DNA of 64,000 nucleotides from an uncultured Prevotellaceae bacterium. Lineage in GTDB: Bacteria > Bacteroidota > Bacteroidia > Bacteroidales > Muribaculaceae. Within the stretch, counting starts at the first letter, position 1; each line of letters opens with the position of its first letter. The position numbers and the translations under genes were made by a program. The DNA is taken from positions 1 to 64,000 of the forward strand of contig CAMVAP010000010.1 in NCBI GenBank assembly GCA_947165485.1, in the 5' to 3' direction. The notes below the pieces were generated by a model. The model saw only the letters and a program-made list of their open reading frames with translations. It did not search any database and had not been told where the DNA came from. This document shows, one piece after another, positions 56,729 to 64,000 of the stretch.

Positions 56729-58546
56729 TTACTCCTCGGTCTTGGGAGCTTCTTCCTTACCCTCGTTCTTCTCGAGCTGAGCCTTGAGTGCAGCCAGGTC
56801 AGTAATGTCGCCCAGGGTAGTCTTCTCTACCTGAGGAGCTGCGGGAGCAGCCTCGGCGGCGGGCTTGGCGGCGGCAGCCTGACGACGGGCCTTGCGGGCC
56901 TCGTTGCGCTGCTCATCCTCAAAGATGCGGCTGTGAGACAGAATGATGTGCTTGCTGTCCTTGTTGAAGTCGATCACCTTGAACATCAAGGTCTCGCCCT
57001 GCTTAGCAGTGGTACCGTCTTCCTTGGTCAAGTGCTTGGGAGTTGCAAAGCCCTCAACGCCGTAGGGATCCAGACGGATCTGGCCACCACGCTCAGTGAG
57101 CTCGCTGATGGTACCCTCGTGCACGCTGCCACGGGTGAAGATGGTCTCATAGGTCTCCCAAGGATTCTCCTCGAGCTGCTTGTGACCCAGGCTCAGACGA
57201 CGGTTCTCCTTGTCGATGTCGAGAACGACAACGTCGATGGGAGCGTCAACCTTGGTAAACTCGCTCGGGTGCTTGATCTTCTTGGTCCAGGACAGGTCAC
57301 TGATGTGAATCAGACCCTCAACGCCCTCTTCCATCTCAACAAAGATACCGAAGTTGGTGAAGTTGCGCACCTTGGCGGTGTGCTTCGAGCCAACGGGGTA
57401 CTTCTCCTCGATGGTGTCCCAAGGATCATTGGTGAGCTGCTTAACGCCAAGCGACATCTTGCGGTCCTCGCGGTCCAGAGCCAGGATAACGGCCTCGACC
57501 TCGTCGCCCACCTTCATGAAGTCCTGTGCAGGACGCAGGCGCTGTGACCAGCTCATCTCGCTCACGTGAATCAAGCCCTCAACACCGGGAGCCACCTCAA
57601 CAAATGCACCGTAGTCGTACATAACGACAACCTTGCCCTTGATGTGGTCGCCCACCTTGAGGTTGGGATCCAGAGCATCCCAGGGATGCGGCTGGAGCTG
57701 CTTCAGACCCAGGGCGATGCGGTTCTTCTCCTCATTGAAGTCGAGGATAACCACGTTGAGCTTCTGCTCGGGTTGAACGATGTCGGCGGGGTTGTTGACA
57801 CGGCCCCACGACAGGTCGGTGATGTGAATCAGACCGTCCACGCCACCCAGGTCGATGAACACACCGTAGTTGGTGATGTTCTTGACGGTACCCTCGAGTA
57901 CCTGACCCTTCTCGAGCTTGGACATGATCTCTTTCTTCTGCTGTTCGAGCTCGGCCTCGATGAGTGCCTTGTGGCTCACAACAACATTGCGGAAGTCCTG
58001 GTTGATCTTCACGATCTTGAACTCCATGGTCTTGTCAACGTAATCATCGTAGTTGCGGATGGGGCGTACGTCGATCTGCGAACCAGGCAGGAAGGCCTCG
58101 ATGCCAAATACATCGACGATCATACCACCCTTGGTGCGGCACTTGATGTAACCCTTGATGATCTCGTTCTTCTCAAGCGCTTCGTTAACGCGATCCCAGC
58201 TCTTGGCCTGACGTGCACGCTTGTGCGACAGCACGAGCTGACCCTTCTTGTCCTCACGGTTCTCAACATACACTTCCACAGTGTCACCCACCTTGAGGTC
58301 GGGGTTGTAACGGAATTCGCTAACGGGAATGATGCCGTCCGACTTGGCACCGATGTTAACCACTACCTCGCGCTTGTTAATCGAGATAACAGTACCTTCG
58401 GTCACTTCGTTCTCCTGGAACTTGTTCAGGGAGTTGTCGTAGGTTTTTTCCAGTTCTTCAAAAGATTTGTCTCTTTTGGTCTCGCCTTTCTCATAGGCGT
58501 CCCAATCAAAATCGGCGATTGGAGAATTTTTTAATTCTTCGCTCAT
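56729..58546 (-). CDS. rpsA: 30S ribosomal protein S1
   Basis: 605 residues with six S1 RNA-binding repeats. The later ones carry clear signatures (GVFIDLGGVDGLIHITDLSW, GAFVEVAPGVEGLIHVSEMSW, GIFVEMEEGVEGLIHISDLSW). An Ala/Lys-rich low-complexity tail follows. S1 unwinds and delivers messages to the 30S subunit, likely important in a phylum with weak Shine-Dalgarno use. The leader contains a stem (58579-58602) and the upstream gap has two core-repeat relatives. Confidence 0.97.
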   Translation of the reverse strand: MSEELKNSPIADFDWDAYEKGETKRDKSFEELEKTYDNSLNKFQENEVTEGTVISINKREVVVNIGAKSDGIIPVSEFRYNPDLKVGDTVEVYVENREDKKGQLVLSHKRARQAKSWDRVNEALEKNEIIKGYIKCRTKGGMIVDVFGIEAFLPGSQIDVRPIRNYDDYVDKTMEFKIVKINQDFRNVVVSHKALIEAELEQQKKEIMSKLEKGQVLEGTVKNITNYGVFIDLGGVDGLIHITDLSWGRVNNPADIVQPEQKLNVVILDFNEEKNRIALGLKQLQPHPWDALDPNLKVGDHIKGKVVVMYDYGAFVEVAPGVEGLIHVSEMSWSQRLRPAQDFMKVGDEVEAVILALDREDRKMSLGVKQLTNDPWDTIEEKYPVGSKHTAKVRNFTNFGIFVEMEEGVEGLIHISDLSWTKKIKHPSEFTKVDAPIDVVVLDIDKENRRLSLGHKQLEENPWETYETIFTRGSVHEGTISELTERGGQIRLDPYGVEGFATPKHLTKEDGTTAKQGETLMFKVIDFNKDSKHIILSHSRIFEDEQRNEARKARRQAAAAKPAAEAAPAAPQVEKTTLGDITDLAALKAQLEKNEGKEEAPKTEE

Positions 58547-58578
58547 TTAAAAAGTTAATAATAAGTTAGTTATACAGC

Positions 58579-58602
58579 CTTTTCGGACACGTTCCCGAAA
58601 AG
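58579..58602 (-). promoter_or_regulatory. stem-loop in the rpsA leader
   Basis: Arms CTTTTCGG and CCGAAAAG (8 bp) around an eight-base loop, within the predicted transcript between promoter and ATG. S1 genes are often autoregulated through leader RNA; whether this stem does so is inference. Confidence 0.45.
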
Positions 58603-58610
58603 CGCGACTG

Positions 58611-58640
58611 CAAAGGTACAAATAATTTCCTGAATCACAA
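58611..58640 (-). promoter_or_regulatory. rpsA promoter
   Basis: Minus strand TTG (58640-58638), 19-base spacer, TACCTTTG (58618-58611). Confidence 0.7.
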
Positions 58641-58661
58641 GCAAAAACACCACGATTTTTC

Positions 58662-58815
58662 TAAAAAACAACTGAATAATCTGATTTTTCTGAGGCATCC
58701 GCGCTTGGTTGCATCACGCTATTTTAAAAACAACCATAACAACATTTTTCAAACAACTTGAAACAACCTTTTTTAAAAAACAACTGATTTATCTGAAAAA
58801 TCTGATGGCATCCGC
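58662..58815 (-). repeat. two core-element relatives with 9-base units upstream of rpsA
   Basis: Read towards rpsA, GCGGATGCC occurs at 58702-58694 and 58815-58807. Each copy is followed by three 9-base units beginning TCAG, the last being TCAGTTGTT in both, then a T-run. The GCGGATGCC core is the same as in the heptamer elements at 12469-22062, but the array type differs. Confidence 0.75.
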
Positions 58816-59070
58816 GTTATTTGAATTGGCAATGATATAGAAGTTGGCTCAAATCCTGTGGGGAAAACCTTATAAAGGCATTGGGTATCAAGAAATAATG
58901 AGTGATGTTTTTGAGATTACGGCTTTACTAACGTCACTGCACCATCAGTTATGCTTTTGCCATCCGAGCCAAACCACTGCTGAATGAGCAGGAGATGAAT
59001 TCGGGCATGGAGAAACTTATTCTAAAGATTTGAATTGCATGGTGATAAGTTTTAGGTTTGGTGGCTCATT

Positions 59071-59122
59071 GTTGAAATGCGCTCTTGTTTGCGCTAACGC
59101 GCTTTTTTGAGCGCATTTCAAC
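59071..59122 (-). terminator. terminator hairpin after the FGE-like gene
   Basis: Perfect 14-bp arms GTTGAAATGCGCTC (59071-59084) and GAGCGCATTTCAAC (59109-59122), with GCGC/GCGC pairing inside, 27 bases past the stop. Confidence 0.7.
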
Positions 59123-59148
59123 AACTCGCTTGTTTCTGAAGGGAAGAA

Positions 59149-60051
59149 CTATAGGGCAAGACGCAACCCAACGTCGTTGTTCGCGTACGACGGGGAGTCG
59201 CTGCTCCGGTTCGACACGTGGCAGTACCAGGCGCTGAGGAACCAACTGCCACCACGGTTCACGCGGTAAGAGCCCGATGCAGGGCCTGTTGGGTTTGTAG
59301 ATGGCGAACTGCTATAACTACCATACCAATCTTGACACCACTCCCAGACGTTGCCACTCATGTCGTACAAGCCCAATTCATTGGGAGCCTTGGTGCCAAC
59401 GGGGTGAGTACCATAATCGGGATGACTGCTGCCAAGTGCATAACTGTTACCGTCGTACCATGCCACATCACCGATGGTGTTGCTGCCCGCATACTTGTAG
59501 CCCTGGCTAAGGTTACCGCCACGGGCAGCAAATTCCCACTCGGCCTCGGTGGGCAAGCGGAAAGTCTTGCCCGTCATTTCATTCAACTTGGTGATAAACG
59601 TCTGGCAGTCGTTCCATGAAACCGTCTCCACAGGATGGTTCAAGTCTCCCGTGAAATCACTCGGGTTACTTCCCATCACGGCCTGCCACAGAGCCTGGGT
59701 CACCTCAGTCTCACCAATGCTGAACGACGACAACGTCACCTCGTGGGCGGGCTTTTCATTATCGAGGGCGTCGCTGCCCTGCTCGGCCGTCGCGCCCATC
59801 GTGAATGTGCCACCCTCGACGGCCACCATCTTGAATGAAACGCCATTAACGGTATAGGTCTCATTTCCTCCACCTGGGTTACCGGGCTCATCTCCCCATG
59901 TCCCTGCTAACAGGTAGTCAATCAAAGTGGTCACATCACTGATAGTCACTTGACCATCCTGGTTCACATCTCCTCGCTGATACTCAACACCCGCAGTGAA
60001 TGAGGCCAACATCAACGACAACACACAAAATAAGATTGCAGTCTTTTTCAT
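59149..60051 (-). CDS. secreted FGE-sulfatase/C-type-lectin-fold protein, probable variable protein
   Basis: 300 residues. A signal peptide (MKKTAILFCVLSLMLASFTAG) is followed by one dockerin-like repeat (GDVNQDGQVTISDVTTLIDY). A formylglycine-generating-enzyme-like domain follows (FKMVAVEGGTFTMGA, RLPTEAEWEFAARGG, GLYDMSGNVWEWCQDWYG, RVNRGGSWF). Residues 269-293 consist largely of NNC codons (TTC, CTC, AGC, TAC, CAC, AGC, AGC, GAC, TCC, TAC, AAC, AAC, GAC) between fixed TCG, CGG, CCG and GCG codons. That is the pattern left when adenines of AAC codons are mutated by a diversity-generating retroelement. No reverse transcriptase or template lies in this window. It is probably a displayed ligand-binding protein. 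Confidence 0.82.
   Translation of the reverse strand: MKKTAILFCVLSLMLASFTAGVEYQRGDVNQDGQVTISDVTTLIDYLLAGTWGDEPGNPGGGNETYTVNGVSFKMVAVEGGTFTMGATAEQGSDALDNEKPAHEVTLSSFSIGETEVTQALWQAVMGSNPSDFTGDLNHPVETVSWNDCQTFITKLNEMTGKTFRLPTEAEWEFAARGGNLSQGYKYAGSNTIGDVAWYDGNSYALGSSHPDYGTHPVGTKAPNELGLYDMSGNVWEWCQDWYGSYSSSPSTNPTGPASGSYRVNRGGSWFLSAWYCHVSNRSSDSPSYANNDVGLRLAL
59165..59263 (-). other. candidate DGR variable region
   Basis: The 3' part of the FGE-like gene, from CGCGTGAACCGT to just before the stop. Codons ending in C with varied first two bases alternate with fixed G-ending codons rarely used elsewhere in the gene. Boundaries are approximate because the template is not in view. Confidence 0.55.
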
Positions 60052-60214
60052 TTTCGCGTCTATTGAATAATTTATAAAGTAATACTTTTTAAAGTTGCTA
60101 CAAATAGATCACCCTATTTTTGGTCAATCTTCAAAGATTGTGGATTTATCTGAAATAATATCACAGAATGTCTGAAAAATGTATTCATTACAACTGATTA
60201 ACTGAAAAATGAGT

Positions 60215-60222
60215 TACCTTTG
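60215..60222 (+). promoter_or_regulatory. -7 element for the cyclo-ligase gene
   Basis: TACCTTTG, 16 bases before the ATG at 60238. No clear -33. The short leader makes ATG 60247 also possible. Confidence 0.5.
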
Positions 60223-60237
60223 CAGCGATTATAACAG

Positions 60238-60825
60238 ATGCACGAAATGACAAAGAAAGAACTGAGACAACAGATCAAGCAGTTGAAGGCGATGACGCCC
60301 GTGGCTGTGCGTGAGGTGGAGGCAAGCATGGTATTTAATACAATCAAGGCGATGCCCGTTTGGCAACAGGCACAGCACATCCTGTGCTACTGGTCGCTGC
60401 CCGACGAGTTGCCCACCCACGAGAGCGTGAACCAGTGGCTGGCCGACGGCAAGGACATCTACCTGCCTCGTGTCAAGGGGGATGACTTGGAGATTGTGCC
60501 CTATCATGGGTCACAAAGCCTGGACGATAACAACAAGTTCCACATCGGGGAGCCCGTGGGCGAACCAGTGGATGCCTCATGCCTGGAACTCATCATCGTG
60601 CCTGCCGTGGCACTGGACGGCAAGCGTAACCGCTTGGGGCGTGGCAAGGGCTTCTATGATAGATTGCTGAGCACGTGCGATTGTCCTACCATCGGCGTGG
60701 TGTGCGACTTTCAGCTGGTTGACGAGGTGCCTGTTGAGCCCCACGACCACCCGCTGGACTGCATCGTGACCAGCGACACCGTCATCGCCGATTCCGAAAA
60801 ACAAGCCCTGTTCGCCCGACTCTAA
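60238..60825 (+). CDS. 5-formyltetrahydrofolate cyclo-ligase
   Basis: 195 residues. It converts 5-formyl-THF with ATP to 5,10-methenyl-THF, salvaging a folate that inhibits one-carbon enzymes. Visible family segments are KKELRQQIK at the start, the IYLPRVKGDDLEIVPY strand region, and the signature VPAVALDGKRNRLGRGKGFYDRLL cut here to its key residues GRGKGFYDR. ATG 60247 (MTKKELR) may be the true start. The M16 peptidase follows 50 bases later. Confidence 0.92.
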   Translation: MHEMTKKELRQQIKQLKAMTPVAVREVEASMVFNTIKAMPVWQQAQHILCYWSLPDELPTHESVNQWLADGKDIYLPRVKGDDLEIVPYHGSQSLDDNNKFHIGEPVGEPVDASCLELIIVPAVALDGKRNRLGRGKGFYDRLLSTCDCPTIGVVCDFQLVDEVPVEPHDHPLDCIVTSDTVIADSEKQALFARL

Positions 60826-60829
60826 AACC

Positions 60830-60861
60830 TCACGCAAAGACGCAAAGGCGCTAAGTTTTAT
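60830..60861 (+). repeat. CGCAAAGACGCAAAGGCGCTAAG intergenic repeat
   Basis: The gap between the cyclo-ligase and peptidase genes contains CACGCAAAGACGC followed by AAAGGCGCTAAGTT. The GGCGCTAAGTT part also starts the 30-bp repeats at 18848 and 19173, so it is a dispersed intergenic motif. Confidence 0.6.
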
Positions 60862-60875
60862 TATTTAAGGACACC

Positions 60876-63677
60876 ATGGAGATAAAGAAGATTTTAGTGC
60901 TGCTGCTTGCCTTGGTCGCTGTGATGCAGATGGCAGGGGCCAAGGAGAAGGAGTTGCCGGTTGACCCGGGGTTGAGGATTGGACGGCTGGAGAATGGATT
61001 GACTTACTACATCCGCCACAACGAGCGGCCCAGCGGACGAGCCGAGTTCTGGCTGGTTCAGAACACGGGATCACTCGTCGAGGAAGATGACGAACGGGGA
61101 TTGGCCCACATGATTGAGCACATCGCCTTCCAGGGCACCCGTAATTTTCCTGGAATCAACATGGTGGATATCCTGCAAAACAATGGCGTGTCCTATGGTC
61201 GTGACATTAACGCCTCAACAGGATTTGACGACACGCGCTTTCAGATTTCTAATGTGCCGACTGACCGCACCGAGTTGCTTGACACGGTACTCCTGATGCT
61301 CAAGGACCTCTCCTATGAACTCAATTTTGACGACCGCGCCATCAATGAGGAACGTGGCGTGATACAAGAAGAGTGGCGCATGCATGCCGACCAGACAATG
61401 CGCCTGTATGAGAGCACGCTGCCCATCCTGCTATCCGGGAGCCGCTATGCTTATCGCATTCCCATTGGTGACATGACCATCATACGCAACGTGAGCCGCG
61501 GACAATTGCTCTCCTTCTATCAGCGCTGGTATTGCCCCCAGCGGCAGGCAGTCGTCGTTGTGGGCGACATAGATGTGGATAGCATCGAGCACAGCATCAA
61601 GCGCATCATGAGCCTGATACCCAAGCGCAATAATCCTGACCCCGATGCCAAATTGAAGCAGGTGCCAGGTCACAATGGCGTGAATTATGCTCTCCACACC
61701 GACCCCGAGGCCACAGGCACAATGGTTTACCTGATGTTTGAACATGATCCCACGCCGTGGCCGTTGCGCAACACCATGACCCACTTGCACAACCATGTGT
61801 TGTCAAGACTTGTTCAAGAAATGCTTAATGCCCGCATCGACGAGATGGCTCGTACCCAAGACTCACCCGTGGACTACAGCGCTGTCTATGACCGTCAATT
61901 CCTTGTGGCCAGTAGCCGCCAGGCGCTCACACTGGCCGCGATTGTCAAGGGGGGGCGAGCCCTTGAGGGACTGGATTCACTCACCACCCATGTGGTGAGA
62001 GCGATGCAACATGGATTCACTACAGGCGAACTAGAGCGGGCCAAGCGCAATCAAATCGCCTCTTGGAAAGACGATCAAGCGGAGGTGGGGAACCACGAGA
62101 GCCGCATCTTTGTAGAGGAATGTATCGATCACTTTGAGAACGGTGGTTATATCCCAGGAGTCTTTGCCGAGATGCAGCTGCTCATCGATGAGGCGCAGCG
62201 CATTTCCCTCAACGAGGTGAACGACTACCTGCGCTCCATCACGGGCAAGGACAACGTGAGTGTCATGATTTCGGGACCACAATCGATGTCGGGCAGGAGC
62301 CTCTATCCCACTTCCCGCGACGTCATTGCCCACTTTAACCGCATCATCAACACCCCTCAGTCTCCCTATATCGATCTTACTGCCAGCGACAGGCTACTGC
62401 CTCACGCCCCCCAACGAGGGAGCATCATCAATGAGACATTTGACCAACAGACGGGCATCACGACGATGACCTTGAGCAACGGAGCGACCGTGAGGCTCAA
62501 GCCCACAACGTTCAAGAATAATGAAGTCTTGTTCAACGCATTCAGTCTGGGAGGCGAATGGGCCTACGGCGACACAGCCGATGTGAACGTGCGACTCATG
62601 GATCAAGTCATCGAGGAGTGCGCCCTGGGGGGACACACCATCAATCAGCTCAACAGGATGATGAGCGGACATCAACTGGGTATCTCGTTCCTCCTGAATG
62701 ATGCCAACGAGCAACTGAACGGCAGTTGCTTGAGCGCCGATCTGGAAACCCTGCTACAACTGTGTTATCTCTACTTCACCGATGTGAGTCTGGATGAGGA
62801 AGCCTTTCAAGGAGTTAAAACCCGCATCCGTTCTCAGTTATCCCAGGCCGTCCATAATCCCAAGATGATATACGGTGATTCTATCGGTAGCACGCTCTAT
62901 CAAAGTAATCCCATGTACCGCCGCCTAAGCCCCGAGGAGGTGGATCGGCTTGATGGAGAACGAGTGCTGGATCTCTATCGACAGCGCGTGGCCAATGCCG
63001 GAGACTACACCTTCTCCATCGTGGGAGCCTTCACGGTCGATGAGGTGAGACCATTCATCAAGATGTACCTGGCGTCGTTACCCGACAACGGGAAGCGGGA
63101 GACCTACGGCAGCAGTTATCGTCCAACTATGGCATCGGGCATGGTGGAAAACCGCTTTGAGGTGCCCATGCGCAACCCCAAGTCATCCATCTATGTCAGC
63201 ATCATGGGTGACAAGAAATACAGTTATGATGACGAGTTCATGATGGACCTTGTGGGAGAATCGGTGGGTACGGCATTGCTCACCTATCTGCGGCATGAGA
63301 AGCACGGCACATACGATGTTGCAACCGACGGCATCCTGTCAATTTATCACAACCGCTGGATGATCAACTATGAGTTTGAGACAAGCACGAGCGATCGCGA
63401 CAGTATGTTGGTGTATGCCGATGAGGCCGTCAACGCCATTTTTTATAGCGGTGTGAGCGAAGATTTATTCAATAAGATGAAGGAGCGTGTCAGTCATCAA
63501 CACGAGGTGGCCATGACCACCAACGGTTATTGGCTCAGGGCCTTGCAGATGAAAGCGCTGGGAGTTGACATCATCGGTGGCTACGAGCACATCTTCCCCT
63601 CATTGACACAAGATTACCTCAACAACTACATCGCCGCCATGAGGCCGCACACACGTGTGAGAATCGTCATGAATTAG
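60876..63677 (+). CDS. M16-family zinc metallopeptidase (pitrilysin type), secreted
   Basis: 933 residues with a signal peptide (KKILVLLLALVAVMQMAGA). The N-terminal M16 domain has the inverted zinc motif HMIEH (78-82) and the distal ligand near Glu158 in INEERGVIQEEW. Three further M16-like domains follow, the third around TMTLSNGATVRLKPT, as in full-length pitrilysins and Bacteroidota periplasmic proteases. It degrades peptides outside the cytoplasm. The stop is followed by an octamer array. Confidence 0.92.
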   Translation: MEIKKILVLLLALVAVMQMAGAKEKELPVDPGLRIGRLENGLTYYIRHNERPSGRAEFWLVQNTGSLVEEDDERGLAHMIEHIAFQGTRNFPGINMVDILQNNGVSYGRDINASTGFDDTRFQISNVPTDRTELLDTVLLMLKDLSYELNFDDRAINEERGVIQEEWRMHADQTMRLYESTLPILLSGSRYAYRIPIGDMTIIRNVSRGQLLSFYQRWYCPQRQAVVVVGDIDVDSIEHSIKRIMSLIPKRNNPDPDAKLKQVPGHNGVNYALHTDPEATGTMVYLMFEHDPTPWPLRNTMTHLHNHVLSRLVQEMLNARIDEMARTQDSPVDYSAVYDRQFLVASSRQALTLAAIVKGGRALEGLDSLTTHVVRAMQHGFTTGELERAKRNQIASWKDDQAEVGNHESRIFVEECIDHFENGGYIPGVFAEMQLLIDEAQRISLNEVNDYLRSITGKDNVSVMISGPQSMSGRSLYPTSRDVIAHFNRIINTPQSPYIDLTASDRLLPHAPQRGSIINETFDQQTGITTMTLSNGATVRLKPTTFKNNEVLFNAFSLGGEWAYGDTADVNVRLMDQVIEECALGGHTINQLNRMMSGHQLGISFLLNDANEQLNGSCLSADLETLLQLCYLYFTDVSLDEEAFQGVKTRIRSQLSQAVHNPKMIYGDSIGSTLYQSNPMYRRLSPEEVDRLDGERVLDLYRQRVANAGDYTFSIVGAFTVDEVRPFIKMYLASLPDNGKRETYGSSYRPTMASGMVENRFEVPMRNPKSSIYVSIMGDKKYSYDDEFMMDLVGESVGTALLTYLRHEKHGTYDVATDGILSIYHNRWMINYEFETSTSDRDSMLVYADEAVNAIFYSGVSEDLFNKMKERVSHQHEVAMTTNGYWLRALQMKALGVDIIGGYEHIFPSLTQDYLNNYIAAMRPHTRVRIVMN

Positions 63678-63686
63678 GTTGATGAT

Positions 63687-63737
63687 CGATTATTCGAGTG
63701 ATCGAGTGGTCGAGTAATCGAGTAATCGAGTGATCGA
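63687..63737 (+). repeat. octamer array (CGAGTGAT/CGAGTAAT)
   Basis: Five units of 8 bases from 63695 (CGAGTGAT, CGAGTGGT, CGAGTAAT, CGAGTAAT, CGAGTGAT), bordered by ATCGAT-type sequence. It lies between convergent stops of the M16 peptidase and rsgA. Confidence 0.8.
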
Positions 63738-63755
63738 TTTAACGATCGTTAACTA

Positions 63756-64000
63756 CTAGAAGGGTTTTCGGTACTTGTTGTCGGGATCCTCTTCAAGGAT
63801 GCTCATGTAGCTGACGAAGCGGGAACGGGCGATATTACCCTCCTCAACAGCGTCAAGAACCGCACAGCCCGGCTCATGAGTGTGGGTACAATTATTGAAA
63901 CGGCAATTGTGTGAAGTCCTGAATATTTCGGGAAAATAGTGAGCCACCTCGGCACGTTCAAAATCGATGGTGCCAAAGGCCTTCACGCCCGGAGTGTCGA
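63756..64000 (-). CDS. rsgA: ribosome small-subunit-dependent GTPase A, 3' part
   Basis: Partial: the gene runs off the right edge. The frame includes DTPGVKAFG (G3 region of the circularly permuted GTPase) and the C-terminal zinc segment HNCRFNNCTHTHEPGC, both typical of RsgA, which checks maturation of the 30S subunit. The stop is at 63756. About 80 residues are visible of a usual 300. Confidence 0.88.
   Translation of the reverse strand, partial: DTPGVKAFGTIDFERAEVAHYFPEIFRTSHNCRFNNCTHTHEPGCAVLDAVEEGNIARSRFVSYMSILEEDPDNKYRKPF

Larger units (their letters stand above)
58547..59148. other. long AT-rich gap upstream of rpsA
   Basis: Contains the rpsA leader and promoter, the two core-element repeats, and the terminator hairpin at 59071-59122. 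The stretch 58820-59070 shows no gene, array or RNA that I can recognise. Confidence 0.5.

Overview
The window looks like a chromosomal segment of a gut-type Bacteroidales bacterium, probably Muribaculaceae or a Prevotella relative (an inference from gene content, not a database match). Supporting signs are Bacteroidales promoters of the form TTTG-N19-21-TAnnTTTG before many genes, few Shine-Dalgarno sites, GC-rich genes separated by AT-rich gaps, a DUF5686 outer-membrane protein, a Bacteroidota-type LptD, and many secreted proteins carrying paired dockerin-like calcium repeats.

Layout. 1-721: AT-rich gap with a possible transposase tail at the left edge. 722-4604: lepA and a PIF1-like helicase. 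4804-8420: a secreted transglutaminase-like protein with the hydrogenase maturase hydE. 8493-12450: trxA and dnaE. 12451-18828: heptamer repeat arrays around a compact replication/packaging-like cluster (terminase large subunit, RecA-fold ATPase, winged-helix protein, TOPRIM primase-like protein and small unknown genes). 18829-19344: a long imperfect palindrome flanked by a 30-bp direct repeat. 19345-24747: DUF5686 protein, LptF/G permease, HD phosphohydrolase. 24779-38749: secreted nuclease, an N-domain-less Clp ATPase, MgtC, a cation:proton antiporter and four dockerin-tagged secreted proteins. 38947-43112: tatC and tatA, phosphate butyryltransferase and butyrate kinase, a LysE-type exporter. 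43109-47239: flavodoxin-ferredoxin, a YiiX-like amidase, LptD. 47508-56461: the [FeFe]-hydrogenase locus (hydG, hydF, NuoF/HydA/NuoE-type bifurcating complex, plus a second chimeric hydrogenase). 56729-58546: rpsA. 59149-64000: a formylglycine-generating-enzyme-fold protein with a likely diversity-generating variable end, 5-formyl-THF cyclo-ligase, an M16 peptidase and the 3' end of rsgA.

How the genes fit together. The organism appears to be a fermenter that disposes of reductant as H2: HydE, HydG and HydF build the H-cluster for two HydA-type enzymes, and the NuoE/NuoF/HydA set is the gene complement of an NADH/ferredoxin-linked hydrogenase. Ptb and Buk would make ATP and butyrate (or a branched acid) from the acyl-CoA. 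TatA/TatC, LptD, LptF/G and the dockerin-tagged proteins build and decorate the envelope.

The signals least explained by known gene families are: (i) a composite repeat built from heptamer arrays around a GCGGATGCC core, found in front of four genes in the same orientation as each gene, with core relatives upstream of rpsA; (ii) the replication/packaging mini-island among those repeats; (iii) the palindrome-plus-direct-repeat element at 18848-19202; (iv) a candidate diversity-generating-retroelement target at 59149-60051; and (v) the HydA-type protein at 50228-52042, which carries NuoF-like ends without the flavin core.
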